A stretch of 64,000 bases of DNA from Alcaligenes faecalis. GTDB lineage: Bacteria; Pseudomonadota; Gammaproteobacteria; Burkholderiales; Burkholderiaceae_B. Below are positions 19,199 through 28,729 of the stretch, in pieces. How positions within the stretch are numbered: the first letter of the stretch is position 1; each line of letters opens with the position of its first letter. Where the stretch lies: contig NZ_CP168006.1 in the NCBI RefSeq assembly GCF_041521385.1, forward strand, positions 1,503,464 to 1,567,463, written 5' to 3'. The position numbers and the translations under genes are program-made. Below the pieces are notes generated by a model. The model worked only from the letters and a program-made list of their open reading frames with translations. It searched no databases and was not told the DNA's origin.

Positions 19199-19666
19199 TT
19201 ATTCCTCGTCCTGGCTGGAGTAAGAAGCTGGGGTCTCACCCGGTTCAGGGTCAGGGTGCTTGCCAGCGTGTAGAACGACACAGACAAAACGGCGCTCGTT
19301 ATTCGAGGCCCAGGCCTGCACATCTTCACACACACCCAAAATCGCCTGGGCGTCTTTTTCCAATGCAGGATCACCACTGTGCAGATTGTCCAGCCACAGG
19401 GCCAGCCCTGTTTTCTGGTCCAGCACGGTATCGCACAGGCAATCGTAAAGCGCATCCAGATTGCCACCAAAAAACTCAGGGTAATCGACAGCCTTGGCGA
19501 CTGCTCGCAGCACAGCGGAACGATTGCGCGCACGATCACAACTTACTTCCAGGGCGGTCAGCCCCTGGCCCTGTGCCTGCTCCAGAAAATCAGCAGCCGT
19601 CAGGCCTGTTGCGTCGAGCACGCCACCTTGTTGCAAAGCCTCTTGCAAAGTCAGGGATTGGCTCAT
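19199..19666 (-). CDS. Barstar-family protein (ribonuclease inhibitor fold)
   Basis: A 155-residue protein with a barstar domain at about residues 35-130. YPEFFGGNLDALYDCLCD is the family core corresponding to the RNase-binding helix. Barstar inhibits barnase-type secreted ribonucleases, but many proteobacterial homologues have no linked barnase and none is visible here. It is the last gene of a tight minus-strand group; its ATG overlaps the patatin-like gene stop by four bases (ATGA), so the two are translated together. The acidic C-terminal tail (DPEPGETPASYSSQDEE) looks disordered. The biological partner is unknown. Confidence 0.85.
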   Translation of the reverse strand: MSQSLTLQEALQQGGVLDATGLTAADFLEQAQGQGLTALEVSCDRARNRSAVLRAVAKAVDYPEFFGGNLDALYDCLCDTVLDQKTGLALWLDNLHSGDPALEKDAQAILGVCEDVQAWASNNERRFVCVVLHAGKHPDPEPGETPASYSSQDEE

Positions 19667-20862
19667 CAGGACGCTTCCTTAAAAAACGCTAATACTTCTT
19701 CACGACGACTCATGGTATCGGTCTTTCCTAATTCGATCAGCTCTTGGGTATAGCCGGACTCGAATAACAAATATGAGATTAATGCACCGCCTGTGGTCGG
19801 ACCGGACTTTGAAGATACACCAAGTACTCGAAATAGGGTACGTGCAGCAGTTGGCATCTGATGAATATGCCGAGTGGCAATTTCATCCAGCGAGCGGCTG
19901 GGAGTGATGGCAAACGTGCTGACAGGACGCAGCGATTGGCTTTGTAATACATTTGCAGGCATATAGGCAAGCAATGTATTGATGCGTTCCATACGCTCAA
20001 TATCCGTTGACACACTATCGAGGAATATGTTGGATAAGGCATAGCCACTGATTTGCGCCAAAGAGGGGTATGGCGGATCCTTGCACTCTTGCTCGTGATA
20101 GGTGTTATCGGCGTATCCCGTACCCACAATCAAGACCTTACGCGCACCCAAATGAATCGCTGGGCTGATAGGGGCCAACTGACGCATCGTCCCGTCCCCA
20201 CACCACTGGGTTTGCTTACCGACCTGCAAAGACTGAGCCGGAAACATGAAGGGAATCGCACTGGAAGCCATCAGGTGATCAACCCCGATCACTCCAGGAA
20301 TGGCGCGGCGCAGATTTCGCGACCAAGGGCGAATGCGCTCGTCACACTGATAAAAAGTCAGGTGTTCGCCAGTCGTGTAGGCCGCAGCCGTAATCGCCAA
20401 GGCCCCCAGATGCTGTTGAGCCAGATTGCGCTGTAGGCGATCAAAGTCCAGGCTCTCTTCCAGCAGGTCGCGCAGCGGTGAATTGTCCAGCATGGAATGC
20501 GGCACATGGTCCCGCAGACGCGGGGCCAGCCAACCCAAGGCCAGCGTCGCCACCCAGTGCACACTGGTGGCCAGCAACTGCAAGGGGTCAGCATGAAAAA
20601 TATCGTTAGTACGCAACGACCCCCACAACTGTTGTATATGGTCGACAGCCTCGTGTGGCTTGTCAGCGCGACATGCCAGTCCGGCAGCATTGATAGAACC
20701 GGCCGACGAACCACAAATAATATCGAAGGGGTTGCGAAACTGAGGCTTGCGATCCGGGTCCAGCAGTTCCAGCAAACCGGCCAACACCCCGGCCTGATAC
20801 GCGCCGCGCGCCCCGCCCCCATTCAGGATCAATGCCACGGAAGCGGGAGGGCGCTGGATCAT
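19666..20862 (-). CDS. Patatin-like phospholipase
   Basis: A patatin-domain protein of about 398 residues. LNGGGARGAYQAG near residue 12 is the oxyanion glycine loop, CGSSAGSINA holds the GxSxG nucleophile serine, and CGDGTMRQ supplies the Asp of the Ser-Asp dyad (DGT in place of the commoner DGG/A). It is probably a lipid acyl hydrolase. There is no signal peptide. ATG at 20862 is preferred, with AAGG 12 bases upstream; a TTG at 20874 would overlap the maeB stop. It lies between maeB and the barstar-like gene, coupled to the latter by ATGA overlap. Confidence 0.9.
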   Translation of the reverse strand: MIQRPPASVALILNGGGARGAYQAGVLAGLLELLDPDRKPQFRNPFDIICGSSAGSINAAGLACRADKPHEAVDHIQQLWGSLRTNDIFHADPLQLLATSVHWVATLALGWLAPRLRDHVPHSMLDNSPLRDLLEESLDFDRLQRNLAQQHLGALAITAAAYTTGEHLTFYQCDERIRPWSRNLRRAIPGVIGVDHLMASSAIPFMFPAQSLQVGKQTQWCGDGTMRQLAPISPAIHLGARKVLIVGTGYADNTYHEQECKDPPYPSLAQISGYALSNIFLDSVSTDIERMERINTLLAYMPANVLQSQSLRPVSTFAITPSRSLDEIATRHIHQMPTAARTLFRVLGVSSKSGPTTGGALISYLLFESGYTQELIELGKTDTMSRREEVLAFFKEAS

Positions 20863-20870
20863 GATAGCTA

Positions 20871-23165
20871 TCAACCTTCAGTAGCGACGTTGGCATCCAC
20901 CACTGTGACCGCCGTCATATTGACGATACGACGCACCGAGGAAGTGGACGTCATGATGTGCACCGGCGCCCGTGCCCCCAACAGAAAGGGGCCGATCGCC
21001 ACGTTGCCACCAGCCGCCGTCTTGAGCAGGTTGTAGGCAATATTGCCGGCCTCCACGTTCGGACACACCAGCAGGTTCGCCTCGCCGGTCAGGGCCGAGG
21101 TGGGCAGGATCTGATGGCGGGCTTTTTCATCCAGCGCACAGTCGCCGTGCATTTCCCCATCCACTTCCAGGCCAGGGTCCAGCTTGCGCACACGCTCCAG
21201 CGCACCGCGCATGGTGACAGCGGCAGGCGAATCATTGGTTCCAAAGTTCGAGCTGGACAGCAAAGCCACCTTGGGTTCGATATTGAATTGGCGCATCTTG
21301 CGAGCCGCCGCCAAGGTGATCTCGGCTACCTGAACCGAATCGGGGTCGTGGTTCACGTGTGTGTCCGTCAAGGCCACGGTGCGCTCACTGAGCAGCAGAA
21401 TATTCATGGCCGCATAAGTCTCCACGCCCGGAGCCTTGCCAATGACCTGATCCACCAGCTCCAGATGGTTTTCGTAGCGCCCCACCGTACCGCAGATCAT
21501 GCCATCGGCATCCCCCAAGTGCAGCATCATGGCGCCGATCAACGTCGGGCGACGGCGCATTTCTACCCGCGCCATCTCTTTGCTGATACCGCGACGCGAC
21601 ATGATTTCCCAATAGCTGGTCCAGTAACGATGGAAACGATCATCCTGTTCGGGGTTGGTCACTTCCACATCAATGCCTAGACGCAGGCGCAGGCCGTAGC
21701 GTTCAATACGCTGCTGCAGAACAGCAGGACGCCCCACCAGAATCGGGCTGGCCAGCCCTTCGTCCACAATAATTTGTACCGCACGCAACACGCGCTCGTC
21801 CTCGCCTTCGCTGAACACCACGCGCGACTTGGCACCGTCCTGCACCAGGCCACGGGCCAGCGAGTAAATCGGCTTCATGAACGAGCCGGACTTGTAGACG
21901 AACTGACGCAGCTGATAGATGTAGCTGTTCAGATCCGCAATCGGACGGGTCGCCACGCCCTCTTCCATGGCCGCTTTGGCAACAGCAGGGGCGATACGCA
22001 CAATCAGGCGCGAATCAAAGGGACGGGGAATAAAGAAGGAAGGACCGAAAGAAACCTCTTCCAGGCCATAAGCGGCCGCTACGCCTTCATCCTGCTCTTC
22101 ACGCGCCAGTTGGCAAATGGCCAACACAGCGGCTTTCTCCATGCCACGCGTAATCGTAGTCGCGCCTACGTCCAGCGCACCACGAAAGATATAGGGGAAA
22201 CACAGCACATTATTGACCTGGTTCGGGTAATCCGAACGGCCAGTTGCCATAACGACATCATCGCGTGCGGCGTGGGCGTCTTCGGGCAGGATCTCGGGAT
22301 TGGGATTGGCCAGAGCCAGAATCAATGGCCGAGCGGCCATTTTCTTGAGCATCTCGGGCTTGAGCACGCCACCGGCGGACAAGCCCAGAAACACATCGGC
22401 ACCATCAATCACGTCACTCAAAGTACGAGCGTCGGTCTGTTTGGCGAAACGGGCCAGCTCGGGCACAGGATTACCGGGGCGACCTTCGTACAACACACCA
22501 TCAATATCGGTAACCCAGATATTTTCCAGCGGCAGACCCATATCAATCATCAAATCCAGACACGCCAGCGCGGCAGCACCTGCACCCGAGGTCACTACTT
22601 TGACCTGCTTGAGGTCTTTTTCCACCACGCTCAGGCCATTCAGAAAGGCGGCTGTCACACAAATCGCGGTGCCATGCTGGTCGTCGTGGAAAACTGGAAT
22701 GCTCATGCGCTGGCGCAGCTTGCGCTCCACCTCGAAGCACTCGGGCGCTTTGATATCTTCCAGATTGATGCCGCCAAAGGTCGGCTCCAGGCCAGCAATA
22801 ATGTCCACCAGCTTGTCAGGGTCGGTTTCATTGATCTCGATGTCAAAAACATCCAGACCGGCAAAACTCTTGAACAGCACGGCCTTGCCTTCCATGACCG
22901 GCTTGGAGGCCAAGGCGCCAATATTGCCCAGACCCAGCACCGCCGTGCCGTTGGAAATCACCCCAACCAAATTGCCCCGACCGGTATAGCGGAAGGCATT
23001 TTGCGGGTCGTTAACGATTTCCTCGCACGCGGCCGCCACCCCAGGCGAATACGCCAAAGCCAGATCACGCTGGTTGGAGAGCTGCTTGGTCGGCGTGACC
23101 GATAACTTTCCGGGCCTGCCCTGCTCGTGATATTCCAGAGCTGCTTTCCGAAAATTGGCGTCCAT
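20871..23165 (-). CDS. maeB: NADP-dependent malic enzyme with phosphotransacetylase-like domain
   Basis: A 764-residue MaeB-type protein. The N-terminal malic enzyme part (about 1-425) has the motifs AYSPGVAAACEEI, DDQHGTAICVTAAFLNGL and the NAD(P) loop VVTSGAGAAALACLD. The C-terminal part (about 430-760) is a phosphate acetyl/butyryltransferase-like regulatory domain (IAYNLLKTAAGGNVAIGPFL). It decarboxylates malate to pyruvate and makes NADPH; the C-terminal domain usually binds acetyl-CoA as a regulator instead of catalysing. It heads a minus-strand group with the patatin- and barstar-like genes. A TTGACA sequence at 23234-23229 could be a -35 element, but the matching -10 is poor. Confidence 0.95.
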   Translation of the reverse strand: MDANFRKAALEYHEQGRPGKLSVTPTKQLSNQRDLALAYSPGVAAACEEIVNDPQNAFRYTGRGNLVGVISNGTAVLGLGNIGALASKPVMEGKAVLFKSFAGLDVFDIEINETDPDKLVDIIAGLEPTFGGINLEDIKAPECFEVERKLRQRMSIPVFHDDQHGTAICVTAAFLNGLSVVEKDLKQVKVVTSGAGAAALACLDLMIDMGLPLENIWVTDIDGVLYEGRPGNPVPELARFAKQTDARTLSDVIDGADVFLGLSAGGVLKPEMLKKMAARPLILALANPNPEILPEDAHAARDDVVMATGRSDYPNQVNNVLCFPYIFRGALDVGATTITRGMEKAAVLAICQLAREEQDEGVAAAYGLEEVSFGPSFFIPRPFDSRLIVRIAPAVAKAAMEEGVATRPIADLNSYIYQLRQFVYKSGSFMKPIYSLARGLVQDGAKSRVVFSEGEDERVLRAVQIIVDEGLASPILVGRPAVLQQRIERYGLRLRLGIDVEVTNPEQDDRFHRYWTSYWEIMSRRGISKEMARVEMRRRPTLIGAMMLHLGDADGMICGTVGRYENHLELVDQVIGKAPGVETYAAMNILLLSERTVALTDTHVNHDPDSVQVAEITLAAARKMRQFNIEPKVALLSSSNFGTNDSPAAVTMRGALERVRKLDPGLEVDGEMHGDCALDEKARHQILPTSALTGEANLLVCPNVEAGNIAYNLLKTAAGGNVAIGPFLLGARAPVHIMTSTSSVRRIVNMTAVTVVDANVATEG

Positions 23166-23382
23166 GCTGTATACCTACCAAAAAATCCAGTTAACACGGA
23201 CCGGGATCGCCAGAAAGTGGCCATTGCCTGTCAACGTAAACTCAAACAAGCGCGTGGCTTGATACGCTAAATGCTGTGCTTGTCTCCGAAACCCCGGTCA
23301 CCTTGCCTGACCCTCAAGGCCAAAGCAAGAACCATTCTAGCCCTTGAGTTACAACATGGGTCAAGGGCAAGCCAGGACAAAC

Positions 23383-24282
23383 TTACAGCGTCTGGCCCGG
23401 ATAGGAGAATCGGTCCGCAGGATCAAACAGGGCTTTGATGCGGCTATCCACATCCTGAGCCTGCCAGGACTGCTCCTGATTCGGCCAGGACCAATCTTGT
23501 GGGTCCGAGCCGCTTAAAACGGCATCATCCAGCACCAGCCATTCCACCCAGGCCAAATCACCGCCGTGGCCCAGCATCAGATGAGCCAAATTGATACCCT
23601 CGCCGTCAACCGGCTCCAACGCATCCAGCCTATAGCGGCAAGGCCAGTGCTCTTGTCGCAGGGCCTGGGTTTCCGATTCGCCCATCAACTGAAACAAGGC
23701 CGGAATCAATTGCTGCATGCGCAGGCTATCCAAGGGGTTACGGTTGTCCTGTCCAAAAGGACCCAAGGCCGCTTGCGTGTTGTCCGCCAGGATGACTGAA
23801 CAATGCAGCACACCTGACAAGGCCGTGCGACCACTAGGCCAGTCATGCTGACGACGGTCGGCCAGCCAGGCAGCGACGGTCATGCCAGCCGGGGCATTGG
23901 CCAGACCGTGAAAACCTTTGGCTTCCATCTCACCCAGCAAACAGCCGGGCTGAACAAACCAACGATTGGAATTCGGTTCCAGACGATCACAGCGGGCCAT
24001 CTGTCGGCCTGGGGCCAGAACAATCATGGGGCCATCGATTTCACTGGCCTGCGGCACGCCTTCCAGACACACCGTCACGCCGTACTCGGCAGCCAGCGTC
24101 AACACCATATGCACATCCGCACTGGAAGCGGGCTCCAGACGGGCCTGCTCGTGATGCGGCTCAGCGTTAAGTTCGGACCACTCGCCCTGGACCCGGGCTT
24201 TCAGGCGCGAACAAAATGTCTGCCACGCTGTTTGGGGAGGACGACGCCCCATCAAAAATGCACGCCGCGACGAAGAAACCAT
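23383..24282 (-). CDS. Degenerate FAD-linked oxidase-like protein
   Basis: A protein of about 299 residues that follows the order of a PCMH-type FAD-binding domain without its usual glycine motifs. EPASSADVHMVLTLAAEYGV matches the first helix-strand of the fold, FVQPGCLLGEMEAKG the second, and ALFDPADRFSYPGQTL the usual C-terminal motif of FAD_oxidase family proteins. The pyrophosphate-binding loops are replaced (CLEGVPQASEIDG, AAWLADRRQHD), so flavin binding is doubtful. The N-terminus SSRRAFLMG resembles a twin-arginine motif, but no hydrophobic core follows. ATG at 24282 has AGGA 8 bases upstream. It is divergent from the aminotransferase gene; function unknown. Confidence 0.6.
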   Translation of the reverse strand: MVSSSRRAFLMGRRPPQTAWQTFCSRLKARVQGEWSELNAEPHHEQARLEPASSADVHMVLTLAAEYGVTVCLEGVPQASEIDGPMIVLAPGRQMARCDRLEPNSNRWFVQPGCLLGEMEAKGFHGLANAPAGMTVAAWLADRRQHDWPSGRTALSGVLHCSVILADNTQAALGPFGQDNRNPLDSLRMQQLIPALFQLMGESETQALRQEHWPCRYRLDALEPVDGEGINLAHLMLGHGGDLAWVEWLVLDDAVLSGSDPQDWSWPNQEQSWQAQDVDSRIKALFDPADRFSYPGQTL

Positions 24283-24369
24283 AGACTTTTCCTGCAACAA
24301 ACCTAAACTTGAGTCTCACTGGCCCGCCTGTTTGCACCCCTGCAGGGCACACGCACATGCCACAGCCAC

Positions 24370-24399
24370 CTGACGCCCTTTTGAGCAAGGTCCTACAAT
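24370..24399 (+). promoter_or_regulatory. Sigma-70-type promoter of the aminotransferase gene
   Basis: CTGACG, 18 bases, then TACAAT; the -10 ends 25 bases before the ATG. Matches are 4/6 and 5/6 to the consensus. Seen by eye only. Confidence 0.5.
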
Positions 24400-24424
24400 A
24401 CACTTTTTACCCGAGATTTGCCGT

Positions 24425-25585
24425 ATGTCCCGCCTCGCCAGTCGTACCGAACATGTTCTTCCTTTTCATGCTGTTGAACTCTTCAAACAGGCCAATGCCT
24501 TAAAGGCCACTGGCCGCGACATTATCAGCCTGGGCATAGGCGAACCGGACTTCACCGCCCCGCAAACCGTGGTCGATGCGCTGCATCAGGCCAGCAATCA
24601 AGGTTTAGGTCAATACACTGCCCCTGCCGGCCTGACGGCTTTGCGCGAACGTATCGCCTTGTATTACGAGCAGCAGTTCCAGGCCCGTGTCGATCCCTCG
24701 CGTATTGTGGTCACGGCCGGCGCATCGGGTGCCCTGTCTCTGGCTACGCTGGCCCTGATCAATCCCGGCGACGAAGTGCTGATGCCCGATCCGTCCTACC
24801 CGGCCAACCAGAACTTCATCATGGCTGCCGGTGGAACAGCCCGCCTGATTCCCGCCTCGGCAGAGGAACGCTTTCAGCTAAGCGCCCAGCACATTCGCGA
24901 GCACTGGGGTCCCAAGACCCGCGGCGTTCTGATTGCTTCGCCCAACAATCCCACTGGTGCAACGATTTCCCGCCCTGCTCTGCAAGCATTGATCAAGGAA
25001 GTACGCGCCCGTGACGGCTTCATCATCATGGACGAGATTTATCTGGGTCTGTTTTATGAAGAGGCGCCACTGAGCGCCCTGACCTTGGATCAGGACATTA
25101 TTGTGATCAATAGCTTTTCCAAGTACTTCCACATGACGGGCTGGCGTCTGGGCTGGTTGATTCTGCCCACCTGGATGACAGAAGCCTGCGAGCGTATGGC
25201 CGCCAGTCTGGCAATCTGCGCGCCCTCTTTGGCCCAACATGCCGCTCTGGCCTGCTTCGAACCGGAAACCATGGCGATTTATGAAGAGCGCCGCCTGGCT
25301 TTCAAGCAGCGTCGTGATTATCTGTTGCCCGAGCTGGAGCGGCTGGGTCTGCGCGTACCCGTGCGCCCGGATGGCGCTTTCTATATTTATACGGATATTC
25401 GTGAATACAGCCAGGACAGCGATGCTTTCTCGCAGCAACTGCTCCACGAGGCGGGTGTGGCCGCTGTGCCGGGCCGGGACTTTGGCACGGCCCACGCGCC
25501 TTACACCTTGCGTCTGTCCTACGCCACGGGCATGGACCGCTTGCAGGAGGCGATCAACCGTCTAGGCCAATTTCTGGGCCGCTGA
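24425..25585 (+). CDS. PLP-dependent class I/II aminotransferase
   Basis: A 386-residue fold-type I aminotransferase. GIGEPDF near residue 38, SPNNPTGATIS, DEIYLGLFYE and SFSKYFHMTGWRLGW (which contains the Schiff-base lysine, about residue 234) are the signatures in order, and a C-terminal arginine in TLRLSYATG binds the substrate carboxylate. It belongs to the aspartate/aromatic aminotransferase superfamily; the exact amino donor cannot be assigned. It is transcribed alone from a recognisable promoter and ends at a hairpin terminator, next to a degenerate FAD-oxidase-like gene on the other strand. Confidence 0.92.
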   Translation: MSRLASRTEHVLPFHAVELFKQANALKATGRDIISLGIGEPDFTAPQTVVDALHQASNQGLGQYTAPAGLTALRERIALYYEQQFQARVDPSRIVVTAGASGALSLATLALINPGDEVLMPDPSYPANQNFIMAAGGTARLIPASAEERFQLSAQHIREHWGPKTRGVLIASPNNPTGATISRPALQALIKEVRARDGFIIMDEIYLGLFYEEAPLSALTLDQDIIVINSFSKYFHMTGWRLGWLILPTWMTEACERMAASLAICAPSLAQHAALACFEPETMAIYEERRLAFKQRRDYLLPELERLGLRVPVRPDGAFYIYTDIREYSQDSDAFSQQLLHEAGVAAVPGRDFGTAHAPYTLRLSYATGMDRLQEAINRLGQFLGR

Positions 25586-25640
25586 GCCCCGCATCTTTTC
25601 AATCACTCGGGTCGTGAAGCCCGTTGCCGTTTCAGCATTT

Positions 25641-25666
25641 CGGGCCGCAAGGCCCGATTTCTTTTC
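25641..25666 (+). terminator. Intrinsic terminator after the aminotransferase gene
   Basis: CGGGCC-GCAA-GGCCCG forms a tight stem with a GNRA tetraloop, followed by ATTTCTTTTC. Confidence 0.7.
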
Positions 25667-25679
25667 CTATGCAGACTGC

Positions 25680-26519
25680 TTAGCGAGACCGGATTGGAAT
25701 GCCCGAGGCCAAGGCAATACGGCGACGTTCAGCCAGCACCTTCGCCCCATAGCCTCCATCACTAGGGCCGGTAGCTCCCACATAACAGGCCAAGCCACCC
25801 TCCAAAGACCCACGGCGACGAATACAGTCCGACAGAATCTGCGCGCCCACCCGAATATTCGCCTCGGGACTCAGCACGGCCAGCGTGCCTTCCATATAGA
25901 TATCAAACTTCTCTTTATGGACTTTGGTCATCACCTGCATCAGGCCCTGAGCACCGACATGGCTTTCCGCATAGGGGTTATAGCGTGACTCAATAGCGAT
26001 CACCGCCAGAATCAGTTGCGGGTCCAGGTTCTTTTCCTTGCCCACAATAAAAGCGGTGTGGATCAAGGCCCCCGCCACCGAATAGGCAATCTTGTATTTG
26101 CGCGCCAGATAGCTGCGCAAGGCCTGCTGCTGAGCCGCCGTCACGCCCGCAATGGGCTGCCCGGTGACCGAAGCACGCAGGTTTCTCATAAAGCCCTGAT
26201 AAGTAGAGACAGCTTGCTGCTGCTCTGTCTGGCTCAAGTCCTCGCCCTCTTCGGACGGGTTGGGCTGTGTCTTGTCCGCAGGCCAGACCGCCTGGCTGTA
26301 CGCATCGTATTTCACCGCCTCGGGGCGCAGGGTTTGCACGAGACCGGTATAAAGCTGGTTAAACTGAGCGCGCATCGATGGCACAACCACACAGGCTGCA
26401 ATCGTCACCAGTACGGCAATGCCCAGGTACATGGCACATACGTGCACAAACTCACCGATGCGATACGTCAGGGTGCGGGCCGAGCGACTAAGTACATAGT
26501 CCATATCTTGGAAGCCCAT
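25680..26519 (-). CDS. Membrane-anchored lytic transglycosylase
   Basis: A 279-residue protein with one N-terminal transmembrane segment (about 26-49, [15 protein letters not shown]) and a C-terminal SLT domain (about 145-270). [15 protein letters not shown] carries the catalytic glutamate, followed by [10 protein letters not shown] and [17 protein letters not shown], all typical of soluble lytic transglycosylase-like enzymes. It should cleave the MurNAc-GlcNAc bond in the periplasm while anchored in the inner membrane. The 60-residue linker before the domain is rich in E, Q and P. It is divergent from ubiD, with about 96 bp between the starts. Confidence 0.9.
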   Translation of the reverse strand: MGFQDMDYVLSRSARTLTYRIGEFVHVCAMYLGIAVLVTIAACVVVPSMRAQFNQLYTGLVQTLRPEAVKYDAYSQAVWPADKTQPNPSEEGEDLSQTEQQQAVSTYQGFMRNLRASVTGQPIAGVTAAQQQALRSYLARKYKIAYSVAGALIHTAFIVGKEKNLDPQLILAVIAIESRYNPYAESHVGAQGLMQVMTKVHKEKFDIYMEGTLAVLSPEANIRVGAQILSDCIRRRGSLEGGLACYVGATGPSDGGYGAKVLAERRRIALASGIPIRSR

Positions 26520-26615
26520 GGGATCATCCTTAGTATTGCTAACTGCCCGATGTTAACCTTAGAACCTGTTCAAGGTCTTAACCAAACATATCTGCAAGCG
26601 GAGCCCCGTTCTTCT

Positions 26616-28160
26616 GTGAAATACCGTGACTTGAGAGACTTTATTGCCCAACTGGAAGCCAAGGGCGATCTGAAGCGGATTACGCAGCCCGTTTCCACCT
26701 CACTGGAAATGACTGAAATCAGTGACCGGGTACTGCGTGCCGGTGGACCGGCGCTGTTGTTTGAGAACGCCCAGCATCAAGGCGCCAAAGCCGCCATGCC
26801 CGTTCTGGCCAATTTGTTCGGCACACCGCAACGCGTCGCCTGGGGCATGGGTGCACAGGATGTGTCGGCATTACGCGACACTGGCGAGCTGCTGGCCAAT
26901 CTGAAAGAACCACAAGCTCCCACTGGAATGCGTGACGCCCTGTCCAAAGTGTCCATGCTCAAATCCGCCCTGTGGGATATGAGCCCCAAGCAGGTCCGCT
27001 CTCCCGCATGTCAGGAAGTCGTGCTGGAAGGCAAGGATGTAGACCTGAACCAGATCCCCTTGCAACTGTGCTGGCCCGGCGACGTGGCCCCCTTGCTGAC
27101 CTGGGGTCTGGTCATTACCAAAGGCCCTCATGCCAAGCGTCAGAACCTGGGTATCTACCGTCAGCAACTGATTGGCCGTAACAAACTGATCATGCGCTGG
27201 CTGTCCCACCGTGGCGGGGCGCTGGATTTCCGCGATCACGCCCTGACCAACCCCGGCAAACCCTTCCCGATTGCAGTCGCCCTGGGCACCGATCCGGCCA
27301 CGATTCTGGGTGCTGTGACGCCGGTTCCTGACAGCCTGTCCGAATACCAGTTTGCCGGTTTGCTGCGCGGCTCACGCACTGAAGTGGCCAAAGCCGTGGG
27401 TAGCGACTTGTCCGTGCCCGCCTGGGCCGAAATTGTACTGGAAGGCCATATCCTGCCCAGCAACCACCCAGAGGCTCTGGCTCCCGACGTCCCCGAAGGG
27501 ATGAAGCCACCCGCCGACAGCAGCTACGAAATGGCGCTGGAAGGCCCTTATGGCGATCACACCGGCTACTACAACGAACAGGACTGGTTCCCGGTCTTTA
27601 CCGTTGAGCGCATCACCATGCGCCGCAACCCGATTTACCACAGCACCTACACCGGCAAACCGCCCGATGAACCTGCTGTGCTGGGCGTCGCGCTGAACGA
27701 AGTCTTTGTGCCCCTGCTGCGCAAGCAATTGCCTGAAATTGTGGACTTCTACCTGCCACCCGAAGGCTGCAGCTACCGCCTGGCCGTGGTATCGATTCGC
27801 AAGCAATACGCAGGCCATGCCAAGCGCGTGATGTTTGGTGTCTGGAGCATCTTGCGCCAGTTCATGTACACCAAGTTCATCGTGGTGGTGGACGAGGACG
27901 TGAACACGCGCGACTGGAAGGAAGTGATCTGGGCCATGACCACCCGTATGGACCCGGTGCGCGATACCGTGCTGGTGGAAAACACGCCTATCGACTATCT
28001 GGACTTTGCCTCGCCGGTCTCGGGACTGGGCGGCAAGATGGGTATGGATGCCACCAACAAGTGGCCCGGAGAAACCCAGCGCGAATGGGGCACACCTATC
28101 CAGATGGATGAATCCACCAAGAAGAAAGTGGACGATATGTGGGGGTCGCTGGGGCTGTAA
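26616..28160 (+). CDS. ubiD: 4-hydroxy-3-polyprenylbenzoate decarboxylase
   Basis: A 514-residue UbiD decarboxylase. The N-terminus ([22 protein letters not shown], given as pattern KYRDLRDF) is characteristic, which places the start at the GTG at 26616; an in-frame ATG at 26550 would add 22 unconserved residues. [17 protein letters not shown] and the later REWG and metal-binding regions fit prenylated-FMN-dependent decarboxylases. It removes the carboxyl group in ubiquinone synthesis and needs UbiX to make the flavin cofactor; ubiX is not in this window. It is divergent from the lytic transglycosylase and ends at a strong hairpin. Confidence 0.95.
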   Translation: MKYRDLRDFIAQLEAKGDLKRITQPVSTSLEMTEISDRVLRAGGPALLFENAQHQGAKAAMPVLANLFGTPQRVAWGMGAQDVSALRDTGELLANLKEPQAPTGMRDALSKVSMLKSALWDMSPKQVRSPACQEVVLEGKDVDLNQIPLQLCWPGDVAPLLTWGLVITKGPHAKRQNLGIYRQQLIGRNKLIMRWLSHRGGALDFRDHALTNPGKPFPIAVALGTDPATILGAVTPVPDSLSEYQFAGLLRGSRTEVAKAVGSDLSVPAWAEIVLEGHILPSNHPEALAPDVPEGMKPPADSSYEMALEGPYGDHTGYYNEQDWFPVFTVERITMRRNPIYHSTYTGKPPDEPAVLGVALNEVFVPLLRKQLPEIVDFYLPPEGCSYRLAVVSIRKQYAGHAKRVMFGVWSILRQFMYTKFIVVVDEDVNTRDWKEVIWAMTTRMDPVRDTVLVENTPIDYLDFASPVSGLGGKMGMDATNKWPGETQREWGTPIQMDESTKKKVDDMWGSLGL

Positions 28161-28196
28161 GCCAAAACGCGCCTTCATATGGCACGTTCCAAAAAC

Positions 28197-28236
28197 AAAC
28201 AAAGACCATCACCGCAAGGGTGCATGGTCTTTGTTT
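28197..28236 (+). terminator. Terminator after ubiD
   Basis: AAACAAAGACCAT and ATGGTCTTTGTTT form a 13-bp stem, capped by a smaller CACC/GGTG stem, ending in a T-rich run. Confidence 0.85.
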
Positions 28237-28300
28237 TATTCAGCTCATTCAAGTGGGCCATTCAACAGGGCAGCGAAAAGAACGGCTAGGCAGGAAAGAA

Positions 28301-28322
28301 AAAACCGGCCTGGGCCGGTTTT
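28301..28322 (-). terminator. Terminator of the yqjD-yqjE-yqjK unit
   Basis: AAAACCGGCC and GGCCGGTTTT pair perfectly. On the minus strand the stem is followed by more T residues, 18 bases after the yqjK stop. Confidence 0.85.
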
Positions 28323-28339
28323 CAAACAGACAAGCAGAC

Positions 28340-28729
28340 TTACTCGTCCGCATCGGTTTTGCGCCGTACTGGAACCAGTACGTTGCGTGCTTTTTCGCTT
28401 GCCGACCTGGAAGAATCAAACAATTTCCAGGCTCCCAGAGCCAAGGCTCCGATACGCAGCCAGCGCCCACCAAAACTGCTCAGCACCGCCGAGGCACCGG
28501 ACAACAGAAACGGATAACGGCGCGACAAGGACAATGCACTGGCCACCACACCGCCCACACTTAAACCCGACGGCTTGATGCTGTTCCACAAATTGCCGGG
28601 GCTTAAATCTTCTCCCAGGGAATGAATCTGGGACGACATGCTTTGCCGCTCCAGGGAGGCACGGACTCGCAATAGTTCAATACGCACAGCCCGCTCCTGG
28701 GCGGACATGCCCTCTTGCTTTGTGCTCAT
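28340..28729 (-). CDS. yqjK: YqjK-like protein
   Basis: A small basic protein of 129 residues, mostly helical, with a weakly hydrophobic stretch (about 58-80) and a charged C-terminal tail ending VPVRRKTDADE. It resembles YqjK of the yqjD-yqjE-yqjK group only in size, composition and gene order. Its start overlaps the yqjE stop by four bases (ATGA), so it is translationally coupled. In E. coli this set is made in stationary phase and YqjD binds ribosomes at the membrane; the role of YqjK is not known. Position is the main evidence. Confidence 0.7.
   Translation of the reverse strand: MSTKQEGMSAQERAVRIELLRVRASLERQSMSSQIHSLGEDLSPGNLWNSIKPSGLSVGGVVASALSLSRRYPFLLSGASAVLSSFGGRWLRIGALALGAWKLFDSSRSASEKARNVLVPVRRKTDADE

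Noticed and set aside
24218..24282. Twin-arginine signal on the degenerate FAD-oxidase-like protein
   Set aside because: SRRAFLMG fits the pattern, but the following residues are charged and not hydrophobic, so export is unlikely.
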